From NCBI RefSeq assembly GCF_013410455.1, contig NZ_JACCFW010000001.1:2868929-2932928 (forward strand): DNA of 64,000 nt, in the 5' to 3' direction. The DNA is from Allobranchiibius huperziae. GTDB lineage: Bacteria; Actinomycetota; Actinomycetes; Actinomycetales; Dermatophilaceae. Position 1 is the stretch's first letter. Each line of letters begins with the position of its first letter. Made by a program: the position numbers and the translations under genes. Below, piece after piece: positions 44,716 through 53,114 of this stretch. Below the pieces are notes generated by a model. It was not told the DNA's origin and did no database searches. It worked only from the letters and a program-made list of their open reading frames with translations.

Positions 44716-44972
44716 CGGGGCAGGTCGGGCTGATCAGGCCGTGGGAGGCCGTCGATGAATCGCAGCCGCGCGGACCGTTCCGAGCGCCATCGGCAGAACA
44801 CGAGCGAGCCGATTGGAATGACGACGAAGATGACGAGGAAGGCCAGGTACCTCCACCCGCTGAACCGCACGCGGTCCTCGTCCATCAGCGTCGCGAAGCC
44901 GAATACGACGAAGAACCATCCGACCAGGGCGACCCACACCCACGGAGATGGCCCGCGACGGATCCTCGACAT
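44712..44972 (-). CDS. Small two-helix membrane protein
   Basis: An 86-residue protein with two hydrophobic helices (WVWVALVGWFFVVFGFATLM and YLAFLVIFVVIPIGSLVF) separated by a charged loop, and basic ends. No family is recognised. The stop overlaps the MFS exporter start by four bases, suggesting co-expression. Longer in-frame starts would run through the tRNA-Tyr gene and are rejected. Confidence 0.7.
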   Translation of the reverse strand: MSRIRRGPSPWVWVALVGWFFVVFGFATLMDEDRVRFSGWRYLAFLVIFVVIPIGSLVFCRWRSERSARLRFIDGLPRPDQPDLPR

Positions 44973-45081
44973 CGCACCAGTATGGAGCCGAGCAGCCGGT
45001 CGTGGTGGGCGCTCGGAGCATGGTCCACGCCAGACGCGGACAGCGCGCCCCGAAGGACGCGCTGTCTGCATCGAACACTGC

Positions 45082-45165
45082 TGGTGCCAGGTGAAGGATT
45101 CGAACCTTCGAAGCTTTCGCGACGGATTTACAGTCCGCTCCCATTGGCCGCTCGGGCAACCTGGC
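45082..45165 (-). tRNA. tRNA-Tyr (GTA anticodon), CCA encoded
   Basis: An 84-base class II tRNA: acceptor GCCAGGT pairs with CCTGGC, anticodon GTA in ACTGTAAAT, a long variable arm (CGCGAAAGCTTCG region), T-loop TTCGAAT, discriminator A and encoded 3' CCA (45082-45084). Confidence 0.95.
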
Positions 45166-45327
45166 ATGAGTGCGAGCGCAAGGGTAGCAACGGGTGCCCG
45201 ACCACTCCAATCGGAAAGGTGACACACCCGGTCCGGGCGGGCCGATCGCCGTCGAGGCGACCGCGTCGGGGCGGGTCCGGCATACTCGATTCCCGCCGAC
45301 GCACCACCCCCAGCCGAAGGAGCAGCC

Positions 45328-45825
45328 ATGGCCGACTCGTCGTTCGACGTCGTGAGCAAGGTCGACAAGCAGGAGGTCGACAACGCGATGAACCAGGCGT
45401 CCAAGGAGATCGGCACCCGCTACGACTTCCGCAACGTCGGCGCCTCCTGCGAGTGGAGCGGCGAGACCATCGTCATGAAGGCCAACACCGCGGAACGGGT
45501 CCTGGCGATCCTCGACGTGCTGCAGACCAAGCTCGTCCGGCGTGGGGTGTCGTTGAAGTCGCTCGACATGAGCGACGACGGCGAGCCCAAGCTCTCGGGC
45601 AAGGAGTACCGGCTCTCGGCCACGCTGAAGGACGGCATCAGCCAGGAGGACGCCAAGAAGATCAACAAGCTCATCCGCGACGAGGGGCCCAAATCGGTCA
45701 AGTCCCGCATCGAGGGCGATGAGCTGCGGGTCTCCTCCAAGTCCCGCGACGACCTGCAAGAGGTCCAGCAGCTGCTCAAGGGCGCCGACCTGGACGTCGC
45801 GCTGCAGTTCACCAACTACCGCTAG
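45328..45825 (+). CDS. YajQ-family cyclic di-GMP-binding/nucleotide-binding protein
   Basis: The 165-residue product is full length for the YajQ family: [30 protein letters not shown] and the C-terminal [17 protein letters not shown] are all family hallmarks. YajQ proteins bind nucleotides and in some bacteria cyclic di-GMP; the role in actinobacteria is not defined. AAGGAG precedes the ATG. It converges on the HAD gene with a four-base overlap (45822-45825). Confidence 0.94.
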   Translation: MADSSFDVVSKVDKQEVDNAMNQASKEIGTRYDFRNVGASCEWSGETIVMKANTAERVLAILDVLQTKLVRRGVSLKSLDMSDDGEPKLSGKEYRLSATLKDGISQEDAKKINKLIRDEGPKSVKSRIEGDELRVSSKSRDDLQEVQQLLKGADLDVALQFTNYR

Positions 45826-46475
45826 GACGGCTCGACCACCCGCACTCGTAGACCGGCCGACGTGGACTCGAAGACCACGTCGGCCAGGGATGCCACCACG
45901 AGATCGGCATCCAGTTCGTGGGCGGTATGGCTGGTCGTCAGAGCGAGGGTCGCGCACCCGGCGGCCCGTGCGGCGGTGAGCCCGTTGGGCGCGTCCTCGA
46001 CCACCAGGCACTGATCGGGCTCGACCCCGAGAAGGCGGGCTGCGATGAGGAACGGCTCGGGATCGGGCTTGCCGCGGGTGATGTCGTCGGCGGTCACCAG
46101 CCTGGTCGGCGTCGGGATGCCCGCCGCGCTCAGCCTGGCGGCGGCGAGGTCGCCGGTGGCGGAGGTGACGATCGCGCAGCGGTCCCGGGTCGCCTCGACG
46201 GCCTCGACCGCGCCGGGCAGAGCCACCACATCTGCGGTGTCCCGCAGCTCCAGCTCCTCGATCCGGGCCAGTGCGGCCACCGGTTCGACCCCCGGCGCGA
46301 CCTTGGCGATGATCGCCGCCGCCGGCATCCCGGCGATGCCCTCGAGGGCCGACCGCGGCACGTCGTGCTCGTCGGCCCACTGCACCCACGCGCGGGCCGC
46401 GGCCGGCATCGAGTCGACCAGCGTGCCGTCGTTGTCGAAGAGCACCGCACGGAAGGTGCGTCCGGTCAGCGGCAT
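45822..46475 (-). CDS. HAD-superfamily hydrolase (sugar-phosphatase-like)
   Basis: The 217-residue product shows motif [13 protein letters not shown] (nucleophile Asp; the second Asp follows an Asn), motif II in IVTSATG, and the motif III/IV block [12 protein letters not shown] with [16 protein letters not shown]. It belongs to the beta-phosphoglucomutase/sugar-phosphatase branch with an inserted helical cap. The substrate cannot be told from sequence. Its ATG overlaps the TetR stop by one base (46475), so the two genes are coupled. Confidence 0.9.
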   Translation of the reverse strand: MPLTGRTFRAVLFDNDGTLVDSMPAAARAWVQWADEHDVPRSALEGIAGMPAAAIIAKVAPGVEPVAALARIEELELRDTADVVALPGAVEAVEATRDRCAIVTSATGDLAAARLSAAGIPTPTRLVTADDITRGKPDPEPFLIAARLLGVEPDQCLVVEDAPNGLTAARAAGCATLALTTSHTAHELDADLVVASLADVVFESTSAGLRVRVVEPS

Positions 46476-47083
46476 CAGGCGCGCACCATCCGCACGGCGA
46501 GATCGGCGAACTCCCGGGCCAGATCGGTCGCGGCCGTGCCCGCGTCGTCACGGAACCAGCGCGCGACGTCCACGCCCATCCCGGCGATCGCGCTCGCGGC
46601 CACGTGCGTGTCCCCGACGGCGAATTCCCCAGCGTGACAACCTCGTTCGAGGATGTCGATCAGGGAGTCCTGGATCCGCGAACGCCAGAGCTCGACCTCG
46701 ACGCGGTGCTCCGGGGTCAGCGCCTCGAGCTCGTAGTTCACGATGCGCGCCGTGGTGTGTCCGAGCGCGTGGCCGGTGACGAACGCCGTCACCCAGGCGT
46801 GCAGCAGCGCCACTGCGTCGTCCGGGCAGTCGTGGACCGCGGCGTCGAGGGAGGCCATCGTCGCGCGGTGCCCCTCCAGCGACAGTTCGTGCAGCAGCGA
46901 CTCCTTGGTGCGGTGGTGGACGTAGACCGCGGCGGGGCTCATGCCGGCGGCCGCCGCGATGTCTCGGGTCGTCGTACCGTGAAAACCCTTGTCAGCGAAA
47001 GACGTCCGCGCAGCATCGAGTAGTCGGTCTCTCGCGGCCCGGGCCGGCGGCGCGGGAATGGCGGCGGACATGTTGACGAGCAT
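46475..47083 (-). CDS. TetR-family transcriptional regulator
   Basis: The 202-residue product has the helix-turn-helix TTTRDIAAAAGMSPAAVYVHH with KESLL and a TetR C-terminal ligand domain. It overlaps the HAD gene and is divergent from an acyl-CoA dehydrogenase. A palindrome at 47101-47116 (CTAAGC-N4-GCTTAG) is its obvious operator candidate. A second ATG at 47071 is possible as start. Confidence 0.9.
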   Translation of the reverse strand: MLVNMSAAIPAPPARAARDRLLDAARTSFADKGFHGTTTRDIAAAAGMSPAAVYVHHRTKESLLHELSLEGHRATMASLDAAVHDCPDDAVALLHAWVTAFVTGHALGHTTARIVNYELEALTPEHRVEVELWRSRIQDSLIDILERGCHAGEFAVGDTHVAASAIAGMGVDVARWFRDDAGTAATDLAREFADLAVRMVRA

Positions 47084-47100
47084 GCCGCAGATTTGGGACG

Positions 47101-47116
47101 CTAAGCAAGCGCTTAG
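47101..47116. promoter_or_regulatory. Palindromic operator candidate CTAAGC-N4-GCTTAG
   Basis: CTAAGCAAGCGCTTAG is a perfect 6-4-6 inverted repeat 18 bases before the TetR start and 63 bases before the acyl-CoA dehydrogenase start. Similar sites are known for lipid-metabolism TetR regulators. Confidence 0.55.
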
Positions 47117-47178
47117 TCAGTGACGGAGCGCTGCACCGTTCACTTCCGATGCCCCCTTCGCGACACGAGGACACCGCC

Positions 47179-48324
47179 ATGCCCCGCAACATCTACTCCG
47201 AGGACCACGAGGCGTTCCGCGCCTCCGTGCGCGAATTCGTCGAGCGCACCCTGCGCCCGCGGGCCGAGGAGATGGTGCGCGACAAGACCATCGCGCGCGA
47301 CATGTGGCAGGAGGCCGGCAAGCAGGGCTTCCTCGGCCTGGACATCCCCGAGGAGTACGGCGGCGCCGGAGTCGACGACTACCTCTTCAACGCGGTGGCC
47401 GCCGAGGAGATCGCGAAGTTCAACGCGGCGGTCTCCTCCTCCTTCGGCATCCACTCCGACGTCTGCCCGCCGTACATCGTCGACCTCGGCACCCAAGAGC
47501 AGAAGCAGCGGTGGCTGCCCGGCATGGCCGCCGGCGAGAAGGTCTGCGCGATCGCGATGACCGAGCCGTCCGGCGGTTCCGACCTCGCGGCGCTGAAGAC
47601 GACCGCCGTCCGTGACGGTGACGGCTGGCTGATCAACGGCTCGAAGACGTTCATCACCAACGGTTTCGGGGCCGACCTCATCATCGTGGCGACGCGCACC
47701 GACCCGGCGAAGGGCGCCAAGGGCATCACCCTCTTCATGGTCGAGGACAGCATGCCGGGCTTCACCCGCGGTCGCAAGCTCGACAAGGTCGGACAGGAGG
47801 AGGCCGACACCGCCGAGCTCTTCTTCGACAACGTGCGCGTCTCGGACGAGAACCGGATCGGCGAGGAGGGCATGGGCTTCATCGCGATGATGCAGCGCCT
47901 GCCGCAGGAGCGCATCGGGGCCGCAGTCAGCAACATCAGCCACGTCGCACAGATCCTCGCCGAGACCCTGGACTACGTGAAGGAGCGCAAGGCCTTCGGG
48001 CAGCCCATCGGAAGCCTGCAGCACAACAAGTTCAAGCTGGCCGAGATGGTCACGCGCGTCGAGGTGACCCAGGCATACGTCGACGACTGCCTGGTGGCGC
48101 ACGCCGCAGGCACTCTCACCTCGGTGGACGCCGCGAAGGCCAAGTGGTTCACCGCGCAGGTGCAGAACGACGTCCTCGACGAGTGCGTGCAGCTCTACGG
48201 CGGCTACGGGTTCATGAACGAGTACCGGGTCGCCCGCGCATGGCGCGATGCCCGGGTCACCAAGATCTGGGCCGGTTCCAACGAGATCATGAAGGAACTG
48301 ATCGGTCGCGATTTGGGTCTTTGA
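47179..48324 (+). CDS. Acyl-CoA dehydrogenase
   Basis: The 381-residue FAD enzyme oxidises acyl-CoA to 2-enoyl-CoA, passing electrons to ETF. It shows FLGLDIPEEYGGAG, AIAMTEPSGGSDLAALKT, INGSKTFITNG, FGQPIGSLQHNKFKLAEM and the C-terminal LYGGYGFMNEY. The catalytic-Glu region is IWAGSNEIMKELI, where GSNEIM replaces the GTNEIQ type. A GAGG precedes the ATG at 47179; the in-frame ATG ten codons upstream has no such site. It is the likely target of the divergent TetR. Confidence 0.93.
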   Translation: MPRNIYSEDHEAFRASVREFVERTLRPRAEEMVRDKTIARDMWQEAGKQGFLGLDIPEEYGGAGVDDYLFNAVAAEEIAKFNAAVSSSFGIHSDVCPPYIVDLGTQEQKQRWLPGMAAGEKVCAIAMTEPSGGSDLAALKTTAVRDGDGWLINGSKTFITNGFGADLIIVATRTDPAKGAKGITLFMVEDSMPGFTRGRKLDKVGQEEADTAELFFDNVRVSDENRIGEEGMGFIAMMQRLPQERIGAAVSNISHVAQILAETLDYVKERKAFGQPIGSLQHNKFKLAEMVTRVEVTQAYVDDCLVAHAAGTLTSVDAAKAKWFTAQVQNDVLDECVQLYGGYGFMNEYRVARAWRDARVTKIWAGSNEIMKELIGRDLGL

Positions 48325-48403
48325 CCCCGCTCCCGCGCAAGTCGTCCGCAGATCGTGACCTCGGACGGCGGCACGGGACGCCGACGGGAGGCATGATCGA
48401 CCT

Positions 48404-49567
48404 ATGCCGTCCGTGAAGCTGCGCCTGCCGAGCTCCCCACCGCCCGGATGGCCGAGCGAAGACCGCGGCCGGCTGCACCACGAGTCGGTCACGGCTCGAC
48501 TCGGCACTGCTGTCGGCATCGCGTTCGGCATCTGTTTCGTGACCGGCGTGATCAGCCACTACCAGTCCCACCCCTGGATGTGGCTCCCGCCGCCCGCGAC
48601 ACCGGCCGGCGGATACCGCTTCACCCAGGGACTGCACGTCATCACCGGCTTCGCCTCGATCCCGTTGCTGCTCGCCAAGCTCTGGTCGGTGCAGAACAAG
48701 CTGGCGCAGTGGCCGCCGGTCCGCTCGGTGCTGCACGCGCTCGAGCGTGCGTCCGTCGCCGTCCTGATCGCCGGGGCGCTGGTGCAGCTGACCACCGGGA
48801 TGCTCAACGTGTTGCAGTACTACCCGTTCAAGTGGCCGTTCGCGTCGGTGCACTACGCGCTCGGGTGGGTGGTCATCGGCGCGCTCCTGCTGCACATCGC
48901 CGTCAAACTCCCGATCATTCGCCGCGGGCTGTCCACGAAGCTGGACGGACCCATGGTCGACGAGCACGGCCTGACCCGTCGCGGCGCCGTGACGGGCGTG
49001 GGCATCGGGGCGGGCATCGTCGGGCTCACCACGGTCGGCCAGGTGGTCGGCCCGCTGGCGAAGGTGGCACTGCTGGCGCCCCGTCGACCCGACCGCGCGC
49101 CGCAACAGGATCTGCCCGTCAACCGCACCGCGGCTGCTGCCGGAGTGCGCAAGACCGCGGTATCCGCGGACTACCGGCTGACCGTGCGGGGCGGCACCGG
49201 CACCGGCACCCGGACGCTCACTCTGCAGCAGATCGAGGCGATGCCCGCGCAGACCCGCGATCTGTCCATCGCGTGCGTGGAGGGCTGGAGTCGGCGCGCG
49301 ACCTGGACCGGGCCGTCGCTGCTCGACATCGTCGCGATGGTCGGAGGCACCGCGGACAGCATCGTGACGGTGAGCTCCCTGGAGAAGCACGGGTTCAGCA
49401 GGTCGACCATCACGGCAGGACAGTTGAAGGAGGCCCTCCTCGCGACCCACCTGCACGGTGAACGGCTCACCCTCGACCACGGATACCCGCTGCGCCTCAT
49501 CGCCCCGGACCGAAAGGGCGAGCTGCAGACGAAGTGGGTCGACACGGTGGTGGTCTCGCATGCCTGA
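48404..49567 (+). CDS. Fused cytochrome-b561-like / molybdopterin oxidoreductase
   Basis: The 387-residue protein has four N-terminal transmembrane helices with histidines suited to haem ligation (H56, H78, H150, H164). A fifth helix preceded by twin arginines (TRRGAVTGVGIGAGIVG, residues 191-207) follows. Then comes a C-terminal molybdopterin-binding domain of the sulfite-oxidase/YedY class with the likely molybdenum ligand Cys291 in LSIACVEGWS. The fusion resembles YedYZ joined in one chain, facing outside. The electron source and substrate are unknown. Its end overlaps the next gene by eight bases. Confidence 0.82.
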   Translation: MPSVKLRLPSSPPPGWPSEDRGRLHHESVTARLGTAVGIAFGICFVTGVISHYQSHPWMWLPPPATPAGGYRFTQGLHVITGFASIPLLLAKLWSVQNKLAQWPPVRSVLHALERASVAVLIAGALVQLTTGMLNVLQYYPFKWPFASVHYALGWVVIGALLLHIAVKLPIIRRGLSTKLDGPMVDEHGLTRRGAVTGVGIGAGIVGLTTVGQVVGPLAKVALLAPRRPDRAPQQDLPVNRTAAAAGVRKTAVSADYRLTVRGGTGTGTRTLTLQQIEAMPAQTRDLSIACVEGWSRRATWTGPSLLDIVAMVGGTADSIVTVSSLEKHGFSRSTITAGQLKEALLATHLHGERLTLDHGYPLRLIAPDRKGELQTKWVDTVVVSHA

Positions 49568-49991
49568 GCGCATCGTCCGCGGCGCCCTCGGCGTGCTCGG
49601 GATGGCGGCCGCCGTCTGGGGGCTGCATCTGCTCTGGGTGGACCGGCCTTATATCAAGACCCTCAACTTCGGCGAATGGCTGATCAGCGGGATCCTGCTG
49701 CACGACCTGATCATCGCGAACGTCGTGCTCCTGGTCGGGTGGCTGCTCGCCAAGCTGCTGCCGCCGCATCTGCGCGGGTTCGTGCAGGGCGCGCTGCTCG
49801 TGATCGCCCTGGTCGGCTCGGTCGCGTTCTTCGTGGTCTGGCGTCAGGGCACTGCCAGCAGCCCGTCCCTGGCGCTGCTGCGGCAGAACTACGTGGCGAA
49901 CTTCGGGATCATCGCGGCCGTCGTGGTCGTCTGCACGGCGGTGCTGTACGTGCTGTCGCTGCGGACCATGAGGAAGTCCCGGCCGGAGTGA
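49560..49991 (+). CDS. Four-helix membrane protein
   Basis: The 143-residue product has four hydrophobic segments (VLGMAAAVWGLHLLWV, ISGILLHDLIIANVVLLVGWL, GALLVIALVGSVAFFVVW, IIAAVVVVCTAVLYVL) and no soluble domain. The ATG overlaps the end of the oxidoreductase gene, so it is coupled to it and could be a membrane partner. Its last 103 bases lie antisense to the end of a methyltransferase gene. Confidence 0.75.
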   Translation: MPERIVRGALGVLGMAAAVWGLHLLWVDRPYIKTLNFGEWLISGILLHDLIIANVVLLVGWLLAKLLPPHLRGFVQGALLVIALVGSVAFFVVWRQGTASSPSLALLRQNYVANFGIIAAVVVVCTAVLYVLSLRTMRKSRPE

Positions 49992-50587
49992 GTCCAGTGC
50001 TCCACGAGCGCGAGGCCCGCCTCCTCGGCGTAGCGCTGCAACACGTCCGCTGACGCGACGGCCCACGGGAAGGTCGGCGCGTCCTCGCCGTCCGTGCTGA
50101 AGCTCGCGGTGAGCACCTCGTCCGTGCCCGGCACGCTGGTCGCGGCCTCCAGGATCACCGTGCCGTCGGCGGCGGTCAGCTCGCGCATCCGGCGCAGCAG
50201 CGCCGGCACGTCGCCGCCGATGCCGCAGTTGCCGTCGAGCACCAGGACCGTGCGCCAGCGTCCTTCGCCGGGCAGCCGGGAGAAGATGTCCCGGGCCAGG
50301 GCCAGGGCACCGCGTTGCAGGGTGATCTCGACCGCGGCGTCCGCGATGTCGACGCCGAGGGCTGCCGTGCCGGCAGCGGTCAGTGCTCCGACGATGCGAC
50401 CCGGGCCGCATCCGACGTCCAGCACCGGGCCCACGCAGCGCTCCAACACCGTGGTGTCCGCGGCGTCGGCGTCGGCCAGATAGCGGGCCATGTCCAACTC
50501 GATCCGGTGACCGGACGTGGTGTGCAGACCGAGAGGGCCGCGGTCGCGCAGCGCCTGTTCGTACGCCGCCAGTGCGCCGATCCTCAT
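49889..50587 (-). CDS. SAM-dependent methyltransferase
   Basis: The 232-residue class I methyltransferase has motif I VLDVGCGPGRIVGALTAAG, an acidic post-I residue in ALGVDIADAAVEI, and LLRRMRELTAADGTVILEA as the central block. The substrate is unknown. It is coupled to the TIGR04282 gene (ATGA at 50584-50587) and converges on the membrane-protein gene with a 103-base coding overlap. The overlap could be shorter in reality if the C-terminal TTTTAAM-rich tail is dispensable. Confidence 0.85.
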   Translation of the reverse strand: MRIGALAAYEQALRDRGPLGLHTTSGHRIELDMARYLADADAADTTVLERCVGPVLDVGCGPGRIVGALTAAGTAALGVDIADAAVEITLQRGALALARDIFSRLPGEGRWRTVLVLDGNCGIGGDVPALLRRMRELTAADGTVILEAATSVPGTDEVLTASFSTDGEDAPTFPWAVASADVLQRYAEEAGLALVEHWTHSGRDFLMVRSDSTYSTAVQTTTTAAMIPKFAT

Positions 50588-51234
50588 ACGTCGGCCCCTG
50601 CGGCAGTCGCCGCCATCGCCGTCGTCCAAGCACCGGCGAACGCGCTCGCCGGCACGAGAGCGGCCACCTGCGCCGCATCCTCCGGGGTGTCCACATCGAG
50701 CAGCGGCGCCAACTCCTGCACGCGCAGACCTGCGTGCAGCATCCGGGCCAGCTGATCGGCCCCGGTGTGGTCGGTCGACATCGGAACTCCTTCGATCACC
50801 TCGGGTGCCATGGCGGGATCCGCGAAGCCGATGGCCCAGTAGCCGCCGTCGGTCGCCATCCCGAGGCACGCGTCGTAGGAGTTCGGATCGAATCCGCACA
50901 TGGATGGGGTGACCTGGGGGGTGTCCATCCCGACCAGCAGGCACGGCCCGGGCGGGAGGCCGCCGATGACCGTGGCCAGCCGGCGGTCCAGCCCACCCTC
51001 GGGCTGGGCCACGACCGACCAGCCGGCCGGCACCCATTCGCCTGCCTCGCCGTCGAGGGCCAGCACGTGACGGTGAGCCGGGACCATGCTCATCGCATCC
51101 AGGGTGTCGCGGATGGCTGCGGCCGCCACCGCGGCCGCCTGCTCCGGGCTGATGGCGACGGTGAGGCGGGTCTTGACCCGACCGGCCACCGGTTCCTTCG
51201 CGATGACCATCACGCTCGCGAGCGTGATGGTCAT
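50584..51234 (-). CDS. TIGR04282/DUF2064-family glycosyltransferase or nucleotidyltransferase
   Basis: A 216-residue Rossmann-like nucleotide-sugar-binding protein. It starts SVMVIAKEPVAGRVKTRL (the KxPxxGxVKTRL signature), then VGMDTPQVTP with the metal-binding DTP and GYWAIGF. Families of this type have been linked to arsenosugar-type or other small glycoside biosynthesis. It sits between a GT2 and a methyltransferase, overlapping both by four bases, so the three form one translationally coupled unit. Confidence 0.85.
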   Translation of the reverse strand: MTITLASVMVIAKEPVAGRVKTRLTVAISPEQAAAVAAAAIRDTLDAMSMVPAHRHVLALDGEAGEWVPAGWSVVAQPEGGLDRRLATVIGGLPPGPCLLVGMDTPQVTPSMCGFDPNSYDACLGMATDGGYWAIGFADPAMAPEVIEGVPMSTDHTGADQLARMLHAGLRVQELAPLLDVDTPEDAAQVAALVPASAFAGAWTTAMAATAAGADV

Positions 51235-51875
51235 CGGGCGAGCACCACGGTCATGTCCCGCATGGCCTGCACGGTGCCGCGCACGGTCCCGGTGACCTTG
51301 GATCGTCCGTGTCGGGGGTGATAGTCGACGTCGGTCTCCACGACCCGCCACCCGGCCTTCGCCGCCAGCACCATGGTCTCCAGCGGATATCCGCTGCGCC
51401 GGTCGATCTGGGCGAGATCGATCAGAGCCGTGCGACGCGCCACCCGCACGGCGCCCACGTCGTGCACGGGCAGACCGAGCGTGCGCAACCGCCAGGAGAG
51501 CACACCGTTCGCGAGACGCGCGTGGGCCGGCCACGCACCGCGGGCCACCGGTCGGCGCCGGCCGACGGCGAGGTCGGCACTGCCGTCCAGGACCGGCGCC
51601 GCGAGCGCAGGCACGATCGAGAGATCGAACGAACCGTCGCAGTCGACGAACGCGACAAGATCGGCGGTCGCCGCCATCAGCCCGGCGTGGCAGGCAGCGC
51701 CGTACCCGCGCTGGGTCGCTGTCACCACGTGCGCGCCGAGCGAACGCGCGATCTCGGGGCTGCCGTCGGTGCTGCCGTTGTCGACGACGAGCGCTCGGGT
51801 GCCGTCCGGGAGGTCGCCCAGGACGTGCGGGAGAGCGGCTGCCTCGTCCAGGCAGGGAAGGACAATATCGATCAT
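51231..51875 (-). CDS. Glycosyltransferase family 2
   Basis: The 214-residue GT-A enzyme begins MIDIVLPCLDEAAALPHVL, carries VVDNGSTDGSPEIARS and the acidic donor/metal site FVDCDGSFD, and ends without membrane helices. QRGYGAACHAGLMAAT is the typical GT2 helix of polyprenyl-phosphate sugar transferases. A GTG one codon before the ATG is an alternative start. It heads the GT2-TIGR04282-methyltransferase operon and is divergent from the sensor-kinase gene. Confidence 0.88.
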   Translation of the reverse strand: MIDIVLPCLDEAAALPHVLGDLPDGTRALVVDNGSTDGSPEIARSLGAHVVTATQRGYGAACHAGLMAATADLVAFVDCDGSFDLSIVPALAAPVLDGSADLAVGRRRPVARGAWPAHARLANGVLSWRLRTLGLPVHDVGAVRVARRTALIDLAQIDRRSGYPLETMVLAAKAGWRVVETDVDYHPRHGRSKVTGTVRGTVQAMRDMTVVLAR

Positions 51876-51974
51876 CACCCGACAGCCTGCCTCATCGGGG
51901 ACCCGTGCGCTGCATTCGCGCGGCCGGGGATGTGTCGACACCGTCCGCACCTCTGGAGCCTTAGGCTCGCCAAC

Positions 51975-53105
51975 GTGCCCCACCACTTCCTCCACATCCT
52001 CGCCATCGCACTGCTGTGGGGTGCAGGCGGATCGGCGGTGGCATGGGTGCTGACCTGGCCCGTCCGCCGTCGCGGCTGGACGGGCGGACACGTCTCGATC
52101 GCCGTGGTGGCGACCTTCGCGACCGTGGCGGCGATCGCCGGGAACGCCCGCGCGATGCTCATCAGCACCGACGACGGACACGCGACCATCGTCGCCGCCG
52201 TCATCGCCGGACTGTTGGCATCGGTGGCGGCGCTGCTGAGCGCACGCACCTTCCGGCGCGACAGCGCGTTCCTGCACACCGACATCGCCCACATCAACAG
52301 CGGTGGCGTCCCGACGCGGAACACCGAACCCATGTCACCGGAACTGCGCGGCCTACACCACGCGATGCGCGAGATGGGTGCCAACCTCGCCGACGCCCGA
52401 AAGCGGGAGTACGCACTGGAGGCCTCACGCCGCGAGCTGGTCGCCTGGATCTCCGATGATCTGCGCACCCCTCTCACCGGCCTGCGGGCGGCCGCCGAGG
52501 AGCTCGGGGACGACATCGGCGCCGATCACGCGCGACACCACGACCGCATCACCGCGGAGGTGCAGCAACTCACCGAGATGGTCGACGACCTCTACGAGCT
52601 CAGCCGGTTGCATGTGGGGATGGGCAAGCGCCGCAACGAGCGGGTGGACCTCTCGGCGCTGCTCTCGACGACCATGTCGAACCTCGAGCGGGTCGCGCAC
52701 GCGGAGAAGGTGCGCCTGACCGGCTCGGCGGCGGTCGCCGCCGAGGTGATGGGTGATCCGGGCCAGCTCAACCGCGCGCTGACCAACCTGGTCTACAACG
52801 CGATCCGTCACACCCCCGCGCGCGGCGCGGTCACCGTCGAGCTGCGCGCCGGGGAGAGACCCGGCCAGGCGCTGCTGCGGGTCACCGACCGGTGCGGCGG
52901 TTTCGCACCCGGCGACGTGCCCCGCCTGCGGGACATCGGCCTGCACGGCGACCCGCTCGACGACGCACCGTCGGGCGAGACCGCCGGGGGAGGTCTCGGG
53001 CTGACGGTGACCCGTGAAATCGTGGACGCGCACGACGGCGCCGTCGAGTTCGAGAACACCGACGACGGCTGCGCGTTCACGATCGTGCTCCCACTCGCGA
53101 GCTGA
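51975..53105 (+). CDS. Histidine-kinase-like sensor with H-box His replaced by Asp
   Basis: The 376-residue membrane protein has three hydrophobic segments near residues 4-92, then a dimerisation/phosphoacceptor-like region and a HATPase domain. The H-box reads ELVAWISDDLRTPLTGLRA, with Asp161 where the phospho-accepting His should be. The ATP site is intact: N box NLVYNAIRHTP, G1 DRCGGFAPGD, G2 GGGLGLTVTREI. No response regulator is adjacent. It may be a pseudokinase sensor or an adapter for another kinase. GTG at 51975 is the likely start; the epimerase starts nine bases after its stop. Confidence 0.85.
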   Translation: MPHHFLHILAIALLWGAGGSAVAWVLTWPVRRRGWTGGHVSIAVVATFATVAAIAGNARAMLISTDDGHATIVAAVIAGLLASVAALLSARTFRRDSAFLHTDIAHINSGGVPTRNTEPMSPELRGLHHAMREMGANLADARKREYALEASRRELVAWISDDLRTPLTGLRAAAEELGDDIGADHARHHDRITAEVQQLTEMVDDLYELSRLHVGMGKRRNERVDLSALLSTTMSNLERVAHAEKVRLTGSAAVAAEVMGDPGQLNRALTNLVYNAIRHTPARGAVTVELRAGERPGQALLRVTDRCGGFAPGDVPRLRDIGLHGDPLDDAPSGETAGGGLGLTVTREIVDAHDGAVEFENTDDGCAFTIVLPLAS

Positions 53106-53114
53106 GGCCACCTG

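Noticed and set aside
44712-45416. Longer start for the small membrane protein (234 residues)
   Set aside because: It would translate through the tRNA-Tyr gene; the ATG at 44972 is sufficient.
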